The notes beneath the pieces were generated by a model. It was not told where the DNA came from. It did not search any database and worked only from the letters and a program-made list of their open reading frames with translations. Positions 10,869 to 22,013 of a stretch of DNA of 64,000 bases are shown piece by piece (within the stretch, counting starts at the first letter, position 1; every line of letters begins with the position of its first letter). The DNA is from Pardosa pseudoannulata (Eukaryota; Arthropoda; Arachnida; Araneae; Lycosidae), in the NCBI GenBank assembly GCA_032207245.1, contig CM063504.1, positions 85,268,124 through 85,332,123 on the forward strand, given 5' to 3'. The translations under genes and the position numbers were made by a program.

Positions 10869-11219
10869 GTGGGATTAGAAACAAGAAGAAAAATATGTTA
10901 TTTCTATTTCCTAAATAAACTCACTTTGTGTAAGCAGAATTTTGTGCGCAACAAGTTCAGCCAGTTTTCAATTTTGTCGGATCTGCAAAAGAACGAAGAA
11001 ATCTCTTTCGATAATAAACAAGTTCAAAACTTTGAATCTTTGCTCAGGGACTTTTCTGGGCGTTTTGAGGATATTTTTTTCCTTAAAGTTCCTCAATAAA
11101 TCATGAACCCTTTTGGACAATGCGAGACAGCAGATGAGGAAAAATTGGTCGCATTTTCATCTAATGAAACTTTAAAAGTTAATTTTAATAATGATGATAG
11201 TCTCCCAGAATTTTGGTAG
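10869..11219 (+). pseudogene. hAT transposase remnant (ZBED5/GTF2IRD2/FAM200 type)
   Basis: A single frame of about 116 codons is broken by one internal TAA (11097-11099) and ends at TAG 11217-11219. The features are FLNKLTLCKQNF, FSQFSILSDLQKNEE, then LLRDFSGRFEDI, then MNPFGQC and VAFSSNETLKVNF-NNDDSLPEFW. This order matches the region before the C-terminal dimerisation block in domesticated and active hAT proteins: K-L-x-L-W-x(3)-L, FP-L, L-L-x-E-F-x-x-R-F-x-D, and a D-x(3)-L-K-x-x-F segment. Downstream similarity fades. A dead transposon copy is likeliest; an old domesticated relative cannot be excluded. Confidence 0.5.
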
Positions 11220-12090
11220 CACGATAACCATTTCTTTCTAGCATGGATTGTGAACTATCAACAAAAATGTTTAATTGCCTTCCTTTCCTCCGTCCTCGAC
11301 ATGTGTGAATCATTGTTGTGTCAGATCTAGCTATAAAAAAAAGATAAATCGATTCTATATCGTGCAAAGAGTGGATTTGTGCTTTCATCTCACAAATATA
11401 TTCTATCAAATGTCAAGAAACTGGTTATAAACCATCATGTCCAACTATTCCACTGACATAGGTACTTGATTATTTCATTATTATTTTATTGTAAAAAGTG
11501 TTTTGCTTTCCTTAAAATTACCTAACTAAAAATAGAGAACTATTAAGCATGTGATAAACATTTTGCATAACTTAAACACTGCCCTTCAAAATTGAATATT
11601 CCCTCTTATCCATACCCTAAATTACGAGATTAAAAAGAAAAAAAAAGGAAGGGTAAAGTTGAAAATTTTTTGCTCTTTAGGGGGACTGTAGCGATAAAAA
11701 GTTTACTTCTTGTAGTCGTTTTGTTTGCCAACTAAAGAGACTTACGTCTTCTGCTTGGTTACCTTCTTCTAAATTACAAAGACCCACTATGAGCAAAAAG
11801 TCGTTCTTTCATCCTAGCAATACTTTTTAAACGAAAGGCAGACAGCCTTTCTCTTTAATTCGTGTAGCTTCTGGCTCACTTCAACAGCAACAACAACTAT
11901 ATGTTCGTATACTAGCTGTACTTTAATTCCATGTCCCTAGTTTCCTTTTTTCTTTTTTCATCTGTTACTTTCCGTTCCGAGATAATCTTTACATTTCTTT
12001 TCTGAAATTCTATCGTATTTTATACCTTAATGTTTTTTTCAGATGACCTTCATTCGTAAAATAGAGAGACGTTTCTCCACCGCACTCGAG

Positions 12091-12091
<1 letters not shown>
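11220..12091. other. Non-coding stretch, no gene recognised
   Basis: AT-rich, with many stops in every frame and no structured repeat. It ends at the start of the long microsatellite tract. Confidence 0.3.
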
Positions 12092-12161
<70 letters not shown>

Positions 12162-12448
12162 GTACATATTATTTAACATATACATATTTCGTATATTCTG
12201 GCTTTTTTTGCGTATCATATACTTATTTCTTACTTCTAAAATATTTCTATCTATATTGGCTTACTTTATATGTTTATATTCCGTATATAAATTGATATCG
12301 TAAAAATTATTTTTAACCAGAGTTTATATATAATTAAACATTATATACTTGTTGTTTATGGTCCATATGACTATATTTTATCTATTTAATCATATATATA
12401 TATATAAATATATTATATATATATATTATATAGATATATATATATATA

Positions 12449-12510
<62 letters not shown>

Positions 12511-12789
12511 GTATATATATATAATATAATATAGATTATATATGTATAATATATATATATATTATATATATATATGAATAAATGTATAAATGTATATTCA
12601 TAATAATACATATATATATATATACATATATATACATATATATACATATATACATAATATATATATACATATATATGTGTAAATATTTATATATATGTAT
12701 ATATATATGTAAGATATATACATATTTTTATATATATATATATATTTTATATGTATATATGAAATATATATGTATAGATATATACAAAA
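12092..12789. repeat. (TA)n / TATG-rich microsatellite tract
   Basis: Pure (TA)n at 12092-12159, then a short unique spacer, then a compound (TA)n/(TATG)n tract from about 12391 to 12780. All open frames here encode Ile/Tyr runs and are artefacts of the repeat. Confidence 0.95.
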
Positions 12790-12946
12790 AGGGTCTTGTA
12801 CATGCTAGCTGGCCCCTCCGTTTGTTCTGTCCCCATGATGAAGTGGGAACCCGTCTTCCAGCGTTATCTTGATAAAGGTCTTTAGCTGAAACGATATCAT
12901 TTTTATGGCCATGACTGCAACTACCCATCGAGAAGTCCGTCTCATT
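12790..12946 (+). repeat. Microsatellite-associated repeat, copy 1
   Basis: The block matches 42568-42723 in inverted orientation. It shares AAAGGTCTTTAGCTGAAACG, the TTATGGCCATGACTGCAAC core and GAAGTCGGTCT-like sequence at the microsatellite side. In both copies it abuts a (CA)n then (TA)n tract in the same relative order, so the simple repeat behaves as part of the unit. Non-coding. Confidence 0.7.
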
Positions 12947-12972
12947 ACATACACACACATACACACACACAC

Positions 12973-13048
<76 letters not shown>

Positions 13049-13140
13049 TATATATGTATATATATATATATAAATATGTATATTTTATGTCAAAATTCAA
13101 ATTATATATATATTATATATATATACATATATATAATTTA
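12947..13140. repeat. (CA)n-(TA)n microsatellite
   Basis: ACACAC run followed by long TATATA, with short interruptions to about 13140. Confidence 0.95.
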
Positions 13141-14058
13141 TATAGCAATGTCAGATGACACACCTTCCAAAATGAGATTGAAACGAGGGAGGTTTAAGGT
13201 TTTTTTTTTTCCTTTTCGATTATTTTGCGAAACAATAGAGACGAGAGAAGGAGTGTGAACAAAAAGTGAGTAAGCGTCTCCAAAGAAACAGTGCTAATAT
13301 TTGCGCTTCTTGAGCTAAGTGCCTAAGAAGTTGAGCAAGCTCTATGAGAAAATAAATGGGACACCTCGCTGAATCAATATAGGTTTAGAAAGTATCTGGG
13401 AAGCCTTGAAATACTTCGGCAAGGGCGCTGAATCAATGCCCGCACGTGTACGAGGCCTTTTTCGAACTACGCACTTTTCGGGAGAGGTAGGATCGTATTA
13501 TCTTTTATAGCGTTGACACAGATTAAAATTAGGAAAGTCTCTTGAAGTATGAACTCAGCTTTGGGTTATAATAAATTGGGTTTCCTTCACAAATCTCGTA
13601 ACTTCCTAAGTGTTGAATTGAATTAGTATTAAATGCAACTACTCTTTCTGTTTTTGAAATTCTCTAATGCTCTGCCAAATTATTATAATAATAAGTACAT
13701 TTTCCTTTTACCCTAAGACAACAATTTCGTTTCATATTATACATACTAATAAATAAAGAAGACCGTGTGTATGTTTCACATCAGATAAATAGAAAGAAGT
13801 GTATAGGAAGAAGTGTTTTAGAGTTATTAGATTTAATGACGGAAGAAGTCTCTTTTTATGATTTTATTTTTCAGCACTGAAAGATAAGTAATAATAATAA
13901 TAATAAAGTGTGGATAGCGAGCGTCGTACAACACCGTCTTAAATGTATAGGTTGCGTTTGAAGAAAATACACTGTGCTCCATCTGAAATAACATTCTGAA
14001 CCAGAAATCAAATTTAACCTAAATTATATTCAAAATTCTACAAATAGATAACCTTATT
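13141..14058. other. Non-coding stretch, no gene recognised
   Basis: Mixed composition with a short (AAT)n at about 13892-13906. No coding or RNA signals. Confidence 0.3.
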
Positions 14059-14062
14059 TTAA

Positions 14063-14431
14063 TACATTGTTGACCGTCAATTTTACTGAAAATTTCTCTC
14101 ATGTCACCGGCTATTAGCACAATTTGATTCATAATCACTCGGACAATCAGATAAAGCACCTGCTTAAAATTCATTAAAAGATTCTTCATTGCGTTCCGTC
14201 ATCGTTTTTTAAATCTTTTTAATTATTAAATATTTTTACAACAAAAGATTTGGTGGGTCTTATAAGCGAGAGAAACAGCTTGTGTTATACTGACCAACAC
14301 TTGCACTGTATGGTCGCCAACAGAGAAAACAACAGCGATGCGAAAAAAAACGCATCACGAGTTTATTCGTGGCTGGTCAGCAACGTTCGACCAAAAAAAG
14401 ACCAGTTAACTTGTGGCCGGTCAACAATGTG
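14063..14431. mobile_element. TTAA MITE, family B
   Basis: Termini TACATTGTTGACCG and, on the other strand, CACATTGTTGACCG match at 13 of 14 bases. TTAA flanks both ends (14059-14062 and 14432-14435). The outer TACATTGT is shared with family A, suggesting a related transposase. The inner right side repeats GACCGGTC-type words. 369 bp, no coding capacity. Confidence 0.7.
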
Positions 14432-15059
14432 TTAACAGTTAGATAAGTTTATCTGTTATATGCTTTAACCCGGCAACGACAACCACTTGCAACTAGTTAA
14501 AAAGTAATGACAAGTATTATAAACTTAGTCACTTATAATAGTATAAAAATAATTCTGCACCATTCGTCTCTTGGTATAGCCTACAACATAGCTTTATATA
14601 AGGAATGAACGTACAGTTACGTGAGACTGTACGGAGGAAAAAATATCGCAAGAGGGTAAAAGAAATACTCCCCCTACCCCCTCCTGAAGATCAAATGTTT
14701 AATGTATCGGTATTATGTACTTTATTACAAGAAGAACTTTTTAAATTATGGAGATGCATTAAAACTCTCAGTTAAACAATTAAATTTCCTAAAGAAAACA
14801 AAAAAAAAATTTCAGACGTTATTTATCTGGTTTAGTAAGATTAACTTATAGATATTAGTTTCTAGATAAAAACTATCGCCTCACTTGGCAGATGTCACAT
14901 GATATTAGGAAGAAAGTAATGATAAAGAATGCTTCGTCAAATAAAATTTCCAACATTTAGAAAAGTCAAATAAACTTTGTTGCAAACTAGAGTAAAGCAT
15001 TTCATATTACTTTATATGTGCATAGTTCGGTCAGTTTGTTCCGTTTAATTTTCTAAACA
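14432..15059. other. Non-coding stretch, no gene recognised
   Basis: Nothing recognised between the family B MITE and the start of the diverged ~150-bp repeat. Confidence 0.3.
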
Positions 15060-15360
15060 CTCATCTTCAAGTCCTCCGATATTTCTGCCTGTCCTCTTAC
15101 GTATGGTAGAAAGCTTTGAGCTTTCTTCCAATAAATGTAATGTCCTTTTTGAATCAAGATAAATATCATTGGAATTGGGTTTCATCAGGCATTAATCATT
15201 TCTGTTAGGTTGCCCCAAATATTTATCTTTAATAAGAACCCGTCATCCTTCTTCAAGTTAGAAACTTTTAAAGGGATTTGCAATAAAATGCAACATTTTT
15301 CTTGATAGAGAGGGAATTTGAATCACTGAAATCGCATTTCGCCAGGTAATATGCTTGTCA
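15060..15360. repeat. Diverged ~150-bp direct repeat, block 1
   Basis: Contains about two units that share TAATAAGAACCCGTCATCC, CTTCTTCAAGTTAG and GAATCACTGAAATCGCATTTC-like words (the last trimmed here to TCGCATTTC) with the block at 16255-16650. Units are 70-80% alike by eye. Confidence 0.5.
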
Positions 15361-16254
15361 TAATGTTCCATTTACTTAATTTTAATTTAATTCCATTTAG
15401 TTTATTTTAATTCTATAAGTTTCCTTACAATACTATGTTTATAAATTCCCTGCCAAGCTCCGAATTATTACGTTTATGAGTCGAAAACCTAATTTTTTTT
15501 TATCGCATAAGCCGCTCTGTATTTTCAATCAGATAACATTACGCATACAAAGAGCGTCACTTGGCTTTCTCCTTGGCGAGAGCTGCGTTGCAATAGTTTT
15601 ATAAATTAGCTCTTTTTATGATATGACATATCCCCACTCCACACATTAGCATGTTTTTTAGTGCTGAGCTTGGAGGTGTTCCACCGTGCAGCCAGGCAAA
15701 GGGAATGTTAACGAGAAAGACACACTTGCGGACTTAGGCCCGGCAGACAGGATGGAAGAGAGAGAAAGAGACCTGTATCTCGTGAAAAGAAGAGGAACTC
15801 GGAGTTCCGTCCTCCATAATTGTCTTATTTTTTAGTCCATTTTTGTTTTCTACTTTCTTTTTATTAATTTTTATCATTTAAAAAAAGAACTCAATCTATT
15901 TGCTTCTATTAATTTTTTTAATTTCATTTTAATATCAATAAAATCCATTAATTTAGTAACTTCTCCTCTCCTTTTTTAATGCCTATTGTGTTTTTTACTT
16001 TAAGATATAAACTTAAGTTGGCGAAAGCCAAATATAATTTAAATATTAAAAAAATTTCGGTTAGGAACATAGAGCGTGCTTTCACTATACATCACCACTC
16101 ATCAAATATACTTTTTTTTATTGTCTTTTCTGTGGGTTTCTTTTTCAGGTACCAACCTTTTATGTTTTGCTTTACGCATACATCCCCATAGAAACCCTCA
16201 TTCTACCACACTGCTGGTTAGTGAGTTCGCACCACCAGCTGACGATATATATAT
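15361..16254. other. Spacer inside the ~150-bp repeat, moderately GC-rich in part
   Basis: Separates the two blocks of the diverged repeat by about 900 bp. The part at 15540-15800 is richer in GC and purine tracts than its surroundings, but every frame is broken. An insertion into the array is one explanation. Confidence 0.3.
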
Positions 16255-16650
16255 ATATATTTAACAATAACATGCTGTCCTTCTTCAAGTAGAAAATTTT
16301 GAGCGTCCTTTTAATAATATCCTTCCCGTTAGAAAAGAAATATGAATCGTGTCACCTTTGATATATTTATATTTAAAAAGAATCTGTGTGACCTTCTTCA
16401 AGTGTAAGCGTTCTTTCACTAGAAGCAACATACTCGTTAGATGGAATGTGAATTCCTGGAATCTCACTTTAACAGGCATTCTGCATACCTGTTAGGGCAC
16501 ATCTGAAGCCCTCGATATCTACGTTTAATAAGCACCCCGTTGTCCTTCTTCAAGTTAAGCATCTTTTCAATAAACGCAACACGCAACCTTCATGTTAAGA
16601 AAGGAATATGAATCACTGGAATCGCATTTCAACAGGCATTATGTAGAGTA
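16255..16650. repeat. Diverged ~150-bp direct repeat, block 2
   Basis: About three units that share CCTTCTTCAAGT, GAATATGAATC and TTTCAACAGGCATT with block 1. Non-coding. Confidence 0.55.
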
Positions 16651-17414
16651 CAAATGATACACATTCACGCCACTCTCTCTCCTCGAACAACGGTAATCAG
16701 ATAATAGCTACCATTCCCGATTCAGTCAAATAGTCGAATCAAAGTGGTTTCGCCCTGTGGATGACTTTTAGCCGAAGGGCAAAAACGCGTAAAAAGAGGG
16801 GGGAAATCACGAGAGTCTCTCTCCGCTTTCCAATACAAACAAACAAAAAATGATTTATCGGAAATCTCCCTTCGGGCCACAGCTGAGACGGCCCCTTTCA
16901 GGGCTGCTACTAATTTATCGCCAACAGGTTCAACTTAATAGTTTATATCAAAAGCATAAAATATTCGTATTAAAATAAAAATTTCAGATTTTTCTAGTAT
17001 AGCACAATAAGCAATTATTTATACAATAAACATCCAGGGGATGAAAATAATGGCTTTTTTAGTTATTTCAAATTTAAAAACTTCCTAACGATATATATAT
17101 ATATTAACTGGTAAAATAATTAGATAAAATCACGATGATTTTATAAAAACTAGGATTATTGGCCTAGCATAAGTTTTTATCCTCCAAGCTAGTTATGAGA
17201 TTTGTCTCGTCCTCTTTTTATAAAATGTACAATTATACAGATAAAATTTTCCACAACGAGGAAAATTATAAAATACAAAGAGGTTTTCTTCAAAAAATTA
17301 AAATTATCACTAAATAGAAAATAAAATTGAACTGCATAAACGTTAATTATCATTTCTCAGTAGTATCAGTAAACGGACATGAATTGTCACCAAGTCAACT
17401 GTTATGCAACCAGT
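16651..17414. other. Non-coding stretch, no gene recognised
   Basis: The part at 16680-16930 is GC-richer and purine/pyrimidine skewed but shows no open frame of note; the rest is AT-rich. Confidence 0.3.
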
Positions 17415-17418
17415 TTAA

Positions 17419-17914
17419 TACATTGTGTGCGGGTACATTGGAATTGTGCTGGTAGCGAGTATTTTGCGCATCAATTTAGTTTTTCAGTTAAATCTCAATA
17501 GATCGAAAATTATTTCATTGTTTAACCAATTTTTCGTATTTTATATTGAAATATATAAACAAATATATAAATAACAATAAGATTTTTGTAAACAAAAAAA
17601 ATATTTTTTAGTGGATAAATTTATAATATTATCGTAAATATGAAAAATCAAATAGAAATAGAAGTATATAGTTTTAATTTTTTTCCCGTTCTGTGGTTCC
17701 GCATCGACTGATGTAAAAACTAGTTTTTATTTGTCTAAGTTTTTACAGAATCTATGTAGTAGACAAGAACATTCGGCTTCGTTTTCCTGTATGTACCGTT
17801 ATTTTTGTACCCACAAACAAAGCCTGTTGTTACACTAACCCGTACTAGTACGTGACCTGCGCGCAAGTAGCAATCGTCAGAAAACGTACTAGTACGTGTC
17901 CCTCATACAATGTA
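17419..17914 (+). mobile_element. TTAA MITE, family A, copy 2 (complete)
   Basis: 496 bp flanked on both sides by TTAA (17415-17418 and 17915-17918). The left end is TACATTGTGTGCGGGTACA; the right end, read on the other strand, is TACATTGTATGAGGGACACG. Two copies of CGTACTAGTACG-type palindrome sit just inside the right end. This is the best-preserved copy and defines the family ends. Confidence 0.8.
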
Positions 17915-17918
17915 TTAA

Positions 17919-18339
17919 GATATTATGCAATAAAACACTAACACTATTACCTGTACCTATGTTACAGTATGTCTTGGATCTCCTTGCATTAGGTTATTAT
18001 ATCTCTCTGTATCCTGTTTAGAAAAATTGACACTTGCTGCTTTGCTTTCTATGGTATTATACACTTACAAAGAGCGAAATTTGTAGATCCAAAACATTTA
18101 CGGAACGTTTTCACGGACGGAAACATTTGCAAATATTGTTGAAATGCAACGGAGAGTAGGAGGTATATATATTGCGAAGTAGATAGCTAAAACTGCATAG
18201 TACTTTTCCGGATGTTTTCAGCTTCATCTTATTTTCTAGTTGTATCTATTAATACAACGATACGAGAATTTCTATGCTTGTACCGCTGCTTCCTCCTTTT
18301 CTACTAGAATAGAATAAGATAGTAAACGGGTTACCCGAC
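17919..18339. other. Non-coding stretch, no gene recognised
   Basis: No reading frame or structural signal stands out; it separates the family A MITE from a hAT-type MITE. Confidence 0.3.
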
Positions 18340-18770
18340 CAGGGAAGAATTTTCATAGGGGTGTCAAAATATCAGTCGTTACATTTATATTAAAAAGATA
18401 CATTACAAAGTACGTATATTATGTATTCAAAGGGGATGCTAAAAATGATTTTCTTCGGTGAAATTTTTATGCATTACATAGATTATTCTAATTTTGAATA
18501 ATGTTTATAATAATTTTTATTAACAAGATATTTTCATGTAGTAATACTGTTTTTAAATAAATTATTATTATTTTATTAGCACTTCCAAAGAATGTTTACG
18601 TAATTAAATTTGATTTTCTGGTTTGTAAAAATTTTAAATTTCGAAAAACAAAACCTTTGCAGCTTGATAAATTTCCTCGCAGTAGAAAATTTTGTCTCTC
18701 TATAATCTTTTCTAGGGGGAGGAGTATCTAGCTTCTGGCTTGGGTGACAGATATCTAAGCTACGCCACTG
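18340..18770. mobile_element. Probable hAT-type MITE
   Basis: The right end, on the minus strand, is CAGTGGCGTAGCTTAG, a common hAT terminus. The left end begins CAGGGAAG. CCGAC stands immediately outside both ends (18335-18339 and 18771-18775). A 5-bp duplication is shorter than the usual 8 bp for hAT, so either the outer bases have mutated or the left boundary is different. No coding capacity. Confidence 0.45.
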
Positions 18771-18775
18771 CCGAC

Positions 18776-19830
18776 ACCACTATCCTCCCGCTACGTTACT
18801 AGTTGAACATCTAAATAACAGCCGCCTTTGAAAGACATTCATATATATTAGGCCCCGCGAGAGACCGCTATTCTCAGATATACTATTTCTCACTCCTAAG
18901 CAATGATAAATTACAACTGAAAAAAGCAGAGTTCCATAGCCAAATATTGCATCCCTGGTTTCAGTCGGCGTGAGAACCACCGAGCTCTTATCTAGGGGGG
19001 AAAAATAAGAATTAAAAAAATATATTAGCCTCTCTCCCCCGTTCAACGCCCCTCCCTCCTCGTACCCCAAATTTAATACCTCCTCTTGAGCTATTTTTAA
19101 AGTAAGATCCCTCTTCCCAATTACTTGGCGTTGAATGATTTCTTTCCCCCATCACGTTATGGAAAAAAGTCGGAGCATCTTATCTTACAGAGTAGTCTTC
19201 CCGAGGGGGAACTTCAGAATGAAAGAACCGAATGGCTAAGTAATGAATGAAACAAGCTCTCGTTGTCTTTTTATTTCAAACTATTCGTCTTCTTTTGTCT
19301 GTTTGTTTAGACGAGCCTAATAGAAGAGATTACGCAGGCTTTCGAAACTTGTATCTTATTTTGTCAGCGCTTCTTATAACAAAATATTCTGTATTTATTT
19401 CACGTCTGACTTCTTTTATTTTCTTTAAATTTTATTCTTTTGCTGAACAACAAAGGATTGCAATTTTTTTGTATATATTTTACTTCCGAATTGTAGGAAT
19501 ATAAATCTACAAGAATACTGTGGACAATATTATTCACTTTGGAGGGAATTTTGTGATAAATAAATTTGCAATCCTTCAGTATCAGTTTTATTCTAGCAGA
19601 GAACTGTGACTGCATTCTTGATAATTTAAGGTATATCTTTCTAGGACACAATTTAGAAAAAAAAACTAGTTATTTAGAAATCAATTTAGAAATTTAGTCT
19701 GTTTCGTTCCCGAGTTTCACAAATAAGCACACAGATAACTGCATCAATTTACTGATATCTTAGACAAGAAACGTTTAGTGTGGGAACCACAAAACACACC
19801 GATCTCTATTAGACGTCTATAGAGAATGTG
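18776..19830. other. Non-coding stretch, no gene recognised
   Basis: Open frames of 60-96 codons are present on both strands, but none shows a domain. The minus frame at 18780-19070 overlaps C-rich, low-complexity DNA. Confidence 0.3.
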
Positions 19831-19845
19831 CGCATGACGTCAGGT
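19828..19845. promoter_or_regulatory. NRF1-half/CRE-like site upstream of the THAP start
   Basis: TGTGCGCATGACGTCAGG contains the half-site TGCGCATG overlapping a perfect CRE TGACGTCA (19835-19842), 104 bp before the THAP ATG. Both are common proximal promoter elements in animals. Function is inferred from position only. Confidence 0.3.
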
Positions 19846-19945
19846 GCAGCAAAAATTGCAACTCAACTTCCTCGTGAACAAAACATTTGAATTTCCTACA
19901 GATTGTGCTTGTTACTGAGGTTTTAATTTTGCCAATTATCTGAAA

Positions 19946-20110
19946 ATGGTAACAAGTTGTGCGTATGACTGTACTAAGCGTTTCAAAAAAGGCGAATATA
20001 TTGAATTTTATTTCTTTCCTAAAGATCTTACATGGCGAATGCTTTGGATAAAAGCTTTGAAAAAGCAAGACTAGACTCCAAGTTCGAGAATTTGCAGCAA
20101 ATATTTTTAG
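19946..20110 (+). pseudogene. THAP zinc-finger domain, broken
   Basis: From ATG 19946 the frame reads MVTSCAYDCTKRFKKGEYIEF..., then FPKDLTWRMLWIKALKK, a TAG at 20072-20074, and in the same frame TPSSRICSKYF before a second TAG. This follows the THAP fold: N-terminal MV-x-x-C with the second Cys, FPKD, the invariant W, then R-I-C-S-x-H-F. Damage: the spacing between the first two Cys is one residue short, there are two in-frame stops, and the fourth zinc ligand His has become Tyr. The source could be a THAP host gene or a P-element-like transposase. The CRE/NRF1-like sites upstream suggest that original upstream DNA may be kept. Confidence 0.6.
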
Positions 20111-21270
20111 AATGGTAATAAAAAGTTAACCTTACTGAAATGTAATAGATTATATAAAGTTACTACGCTCTAAGAATTTTTTTTATCATTACTAAAGTGT
20201 TTCTTTTTTCATATTTCTAATGTATTTTCTATGCTTTTTTGAGAAGTACTGTACCTGTAAATGTAATTATTTTTTGTCCTTAAAATGATCAAATTTTGCA
20301 CATTTTTATTAGACTCTTATTGTTCTTACGCTTGGATAGACAATCAAGAGTCAATACACTATACTTTCAATAAATCTTGTTTTTGTTTGAATTCATACTG
20401 TATGCATTGTATTTCCTTTTCAGAGCCGATGCTTTCTTCATCCTTTACGTACATAATACACTCCCTCATTTCTGAATTTCATGTCTCTCAGGTGATTTCT
20501 CGTGGAATTACGGCAAAAGACCCACCTGTTGTTTAAGTTTTGCACACCTGTGTATAATAACTTGTGTGTTAGTATTTGGCCTATTGATGTTGTACTTCGT
20601 ATTTCAACTCCCTGGTTTAATTTTTCCAATCCACTGACAGTACTACTGGTAAGCTTCCCTAACTGTCATCTCGTTTAATTCATCTGTACTTAACGTTGTG
20701 GCATGCGATGCTGTTATATTTTGTTCTTTTTCATACAAGGATTGTGCAGTACCCAGATATATTTATTGTATAGCTCACATCATTCAGAAATAGTCTTTTG
20801 TTTAACAATGTTTGTGGGTACTGCTGATGTGATACAATCATCAAACATTTGTTTTCTGATTTTATGTTTCATTTTATTTCCTTTTCTCATTATATCTCAT
20901 TATATCTACAATATATATATATAATAATATTAGTAATAATATTTTAACCAAAACGAACTAGCTTCATTATAATTCTATTCTAAAATAAATTTCTGGTAAT
21001 TCTATCCCTAAAATTGCATCGTTTGGCGAAACACCTTTGTTTCTTTTTTGATTGTGCCAACCGTTGGTGACATCGAGAACACCAAAATTAATTTCTGTTT
21101 AGTTCATTTAATTTTATATAACTCCTCTGCGAAACTTCATTCGATTCTAGTGTCACTCACGTGACTATTTCTTAACATTCTCATTGGCTGGATCACTTGC
21201 GCCCCCACACCTATTTATATCCAAATGTAAATCTTTAATTTACCTATTTTTTCATGGCTATTTATTCTAT
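20111..21270. other. Non-coding stretch, no gene recognised
   Basis: T-rich sequence after the THAP remnant. A possible splice donor AATG|GTAATA at 20111 would fit an exon end, but no further THAP-gene exon is evident. Confidence 0.3.
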
Positions 21271-21281
21271 GTTCCTTATGG

Positions 21282-21463
21282 CCGAACGTTGGCCGAATGG
21301 TAGAGCGCTTCACCTCGGAACCAGAATTCGCGGGTTTGAATCCTGCAGTCATGGATGTTTGTAGCCGTTCGGAATCGGCTTTAAGCTGTAGGTTCCAGTC
21401 ACATTAGCTCTCGTGTGCAAAATAGTAGACCGTAGCACTCTAAACCAAACCAAACCAAACCAC
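21282..21463 (+). mobile_element. tRNA-derived SINE, complete copy
   Basis: Flanked by perfect 11-bp duplications GTTCCTTATGG at 21271-21281 and 21464-21474. The polymerase III A-box TGGCCGAATGG (21290-21300) and B-box GGTTTGAATCC (21333-21343) lie in a tRNA-like head. The body contains GGAATCGGCTTTAAGC and the tail is (ACCAA)n. A second complete copy (60141-60321, minus) and two fragments (35923-36030 and 30979-31040, minus) are in the window. Mobilised by an unknown LINE. Confidence 0.9.
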
Positions 21464-21517
21464 GTTCCTTATGGATATAACTCTAAGTTTGTAGGGGGTA
21501 AAAACACCCACACACAC

Positions 21518-21520
<3 letters not shown>

Positions 21521-21597
<77 letters not shown>
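21521..21597. repeat. (AT)n microsatellite
   Basis: About 38 uninterrupted AT units. Confidence 0.95.
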
Positions 21598-21600
<3 letters not shown>

Positions 21601-21645
21601 AGGATTTAAAATGTAGATTAATTTTAAGAGATTTTAATTAAAGAT

Positions 21646-21895
21646 TCTTGAGAGTGACGCGGCATGAGGAGTTAGCCACATAAATAAGGCTCACGCGCAG
21701 CGATCTGGGCATAGAGCAGTATGCACATTTCACGGTCACACCTGTAGCTCCCCGAAGCAGCGAAGCCTGCCTTCGTTAGAAGTTGGGCGCCAATGTGAGA
21801 CGTCATTACTCATAACTGAAAGTAATGTGTGATGAGACTTAAATAAAGATATGAAGTTGTACTCAAGACTTAAGTGATGTTTACTGGACTCTGTC
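21646..21895 (-). mobile_element. Possible LTR/primer-binding-site junction
   Basis: A GC-rich block between two microsatellites. On the minus strand CTCACATTGGCGCCCAAC joins an LTR-like CA end to TGGCGCCCAAC, which resembles a tRNA primer-binding site of LTR retrotransposons. No partner LTR or coding region is seen, so this is tentative. Confidence 0.25.
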
Positions 21896-21897
21896 AC

Positions 21898-22013
<116 letters not shown>

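Noticed and set aside
12043..13258. Several open frames rich in Ile/Tyr or Thr/His
   Set aside because: They are translations of (TA)n and (CA)n microsatellites; the same applies to frames at 21413-21616 and 21736-22172.
14461..14500. TTAACCCGG as a further TTAA MITE end
   Set aside because: No matching inverted terminus next to another TTAA was found within 1 kb.
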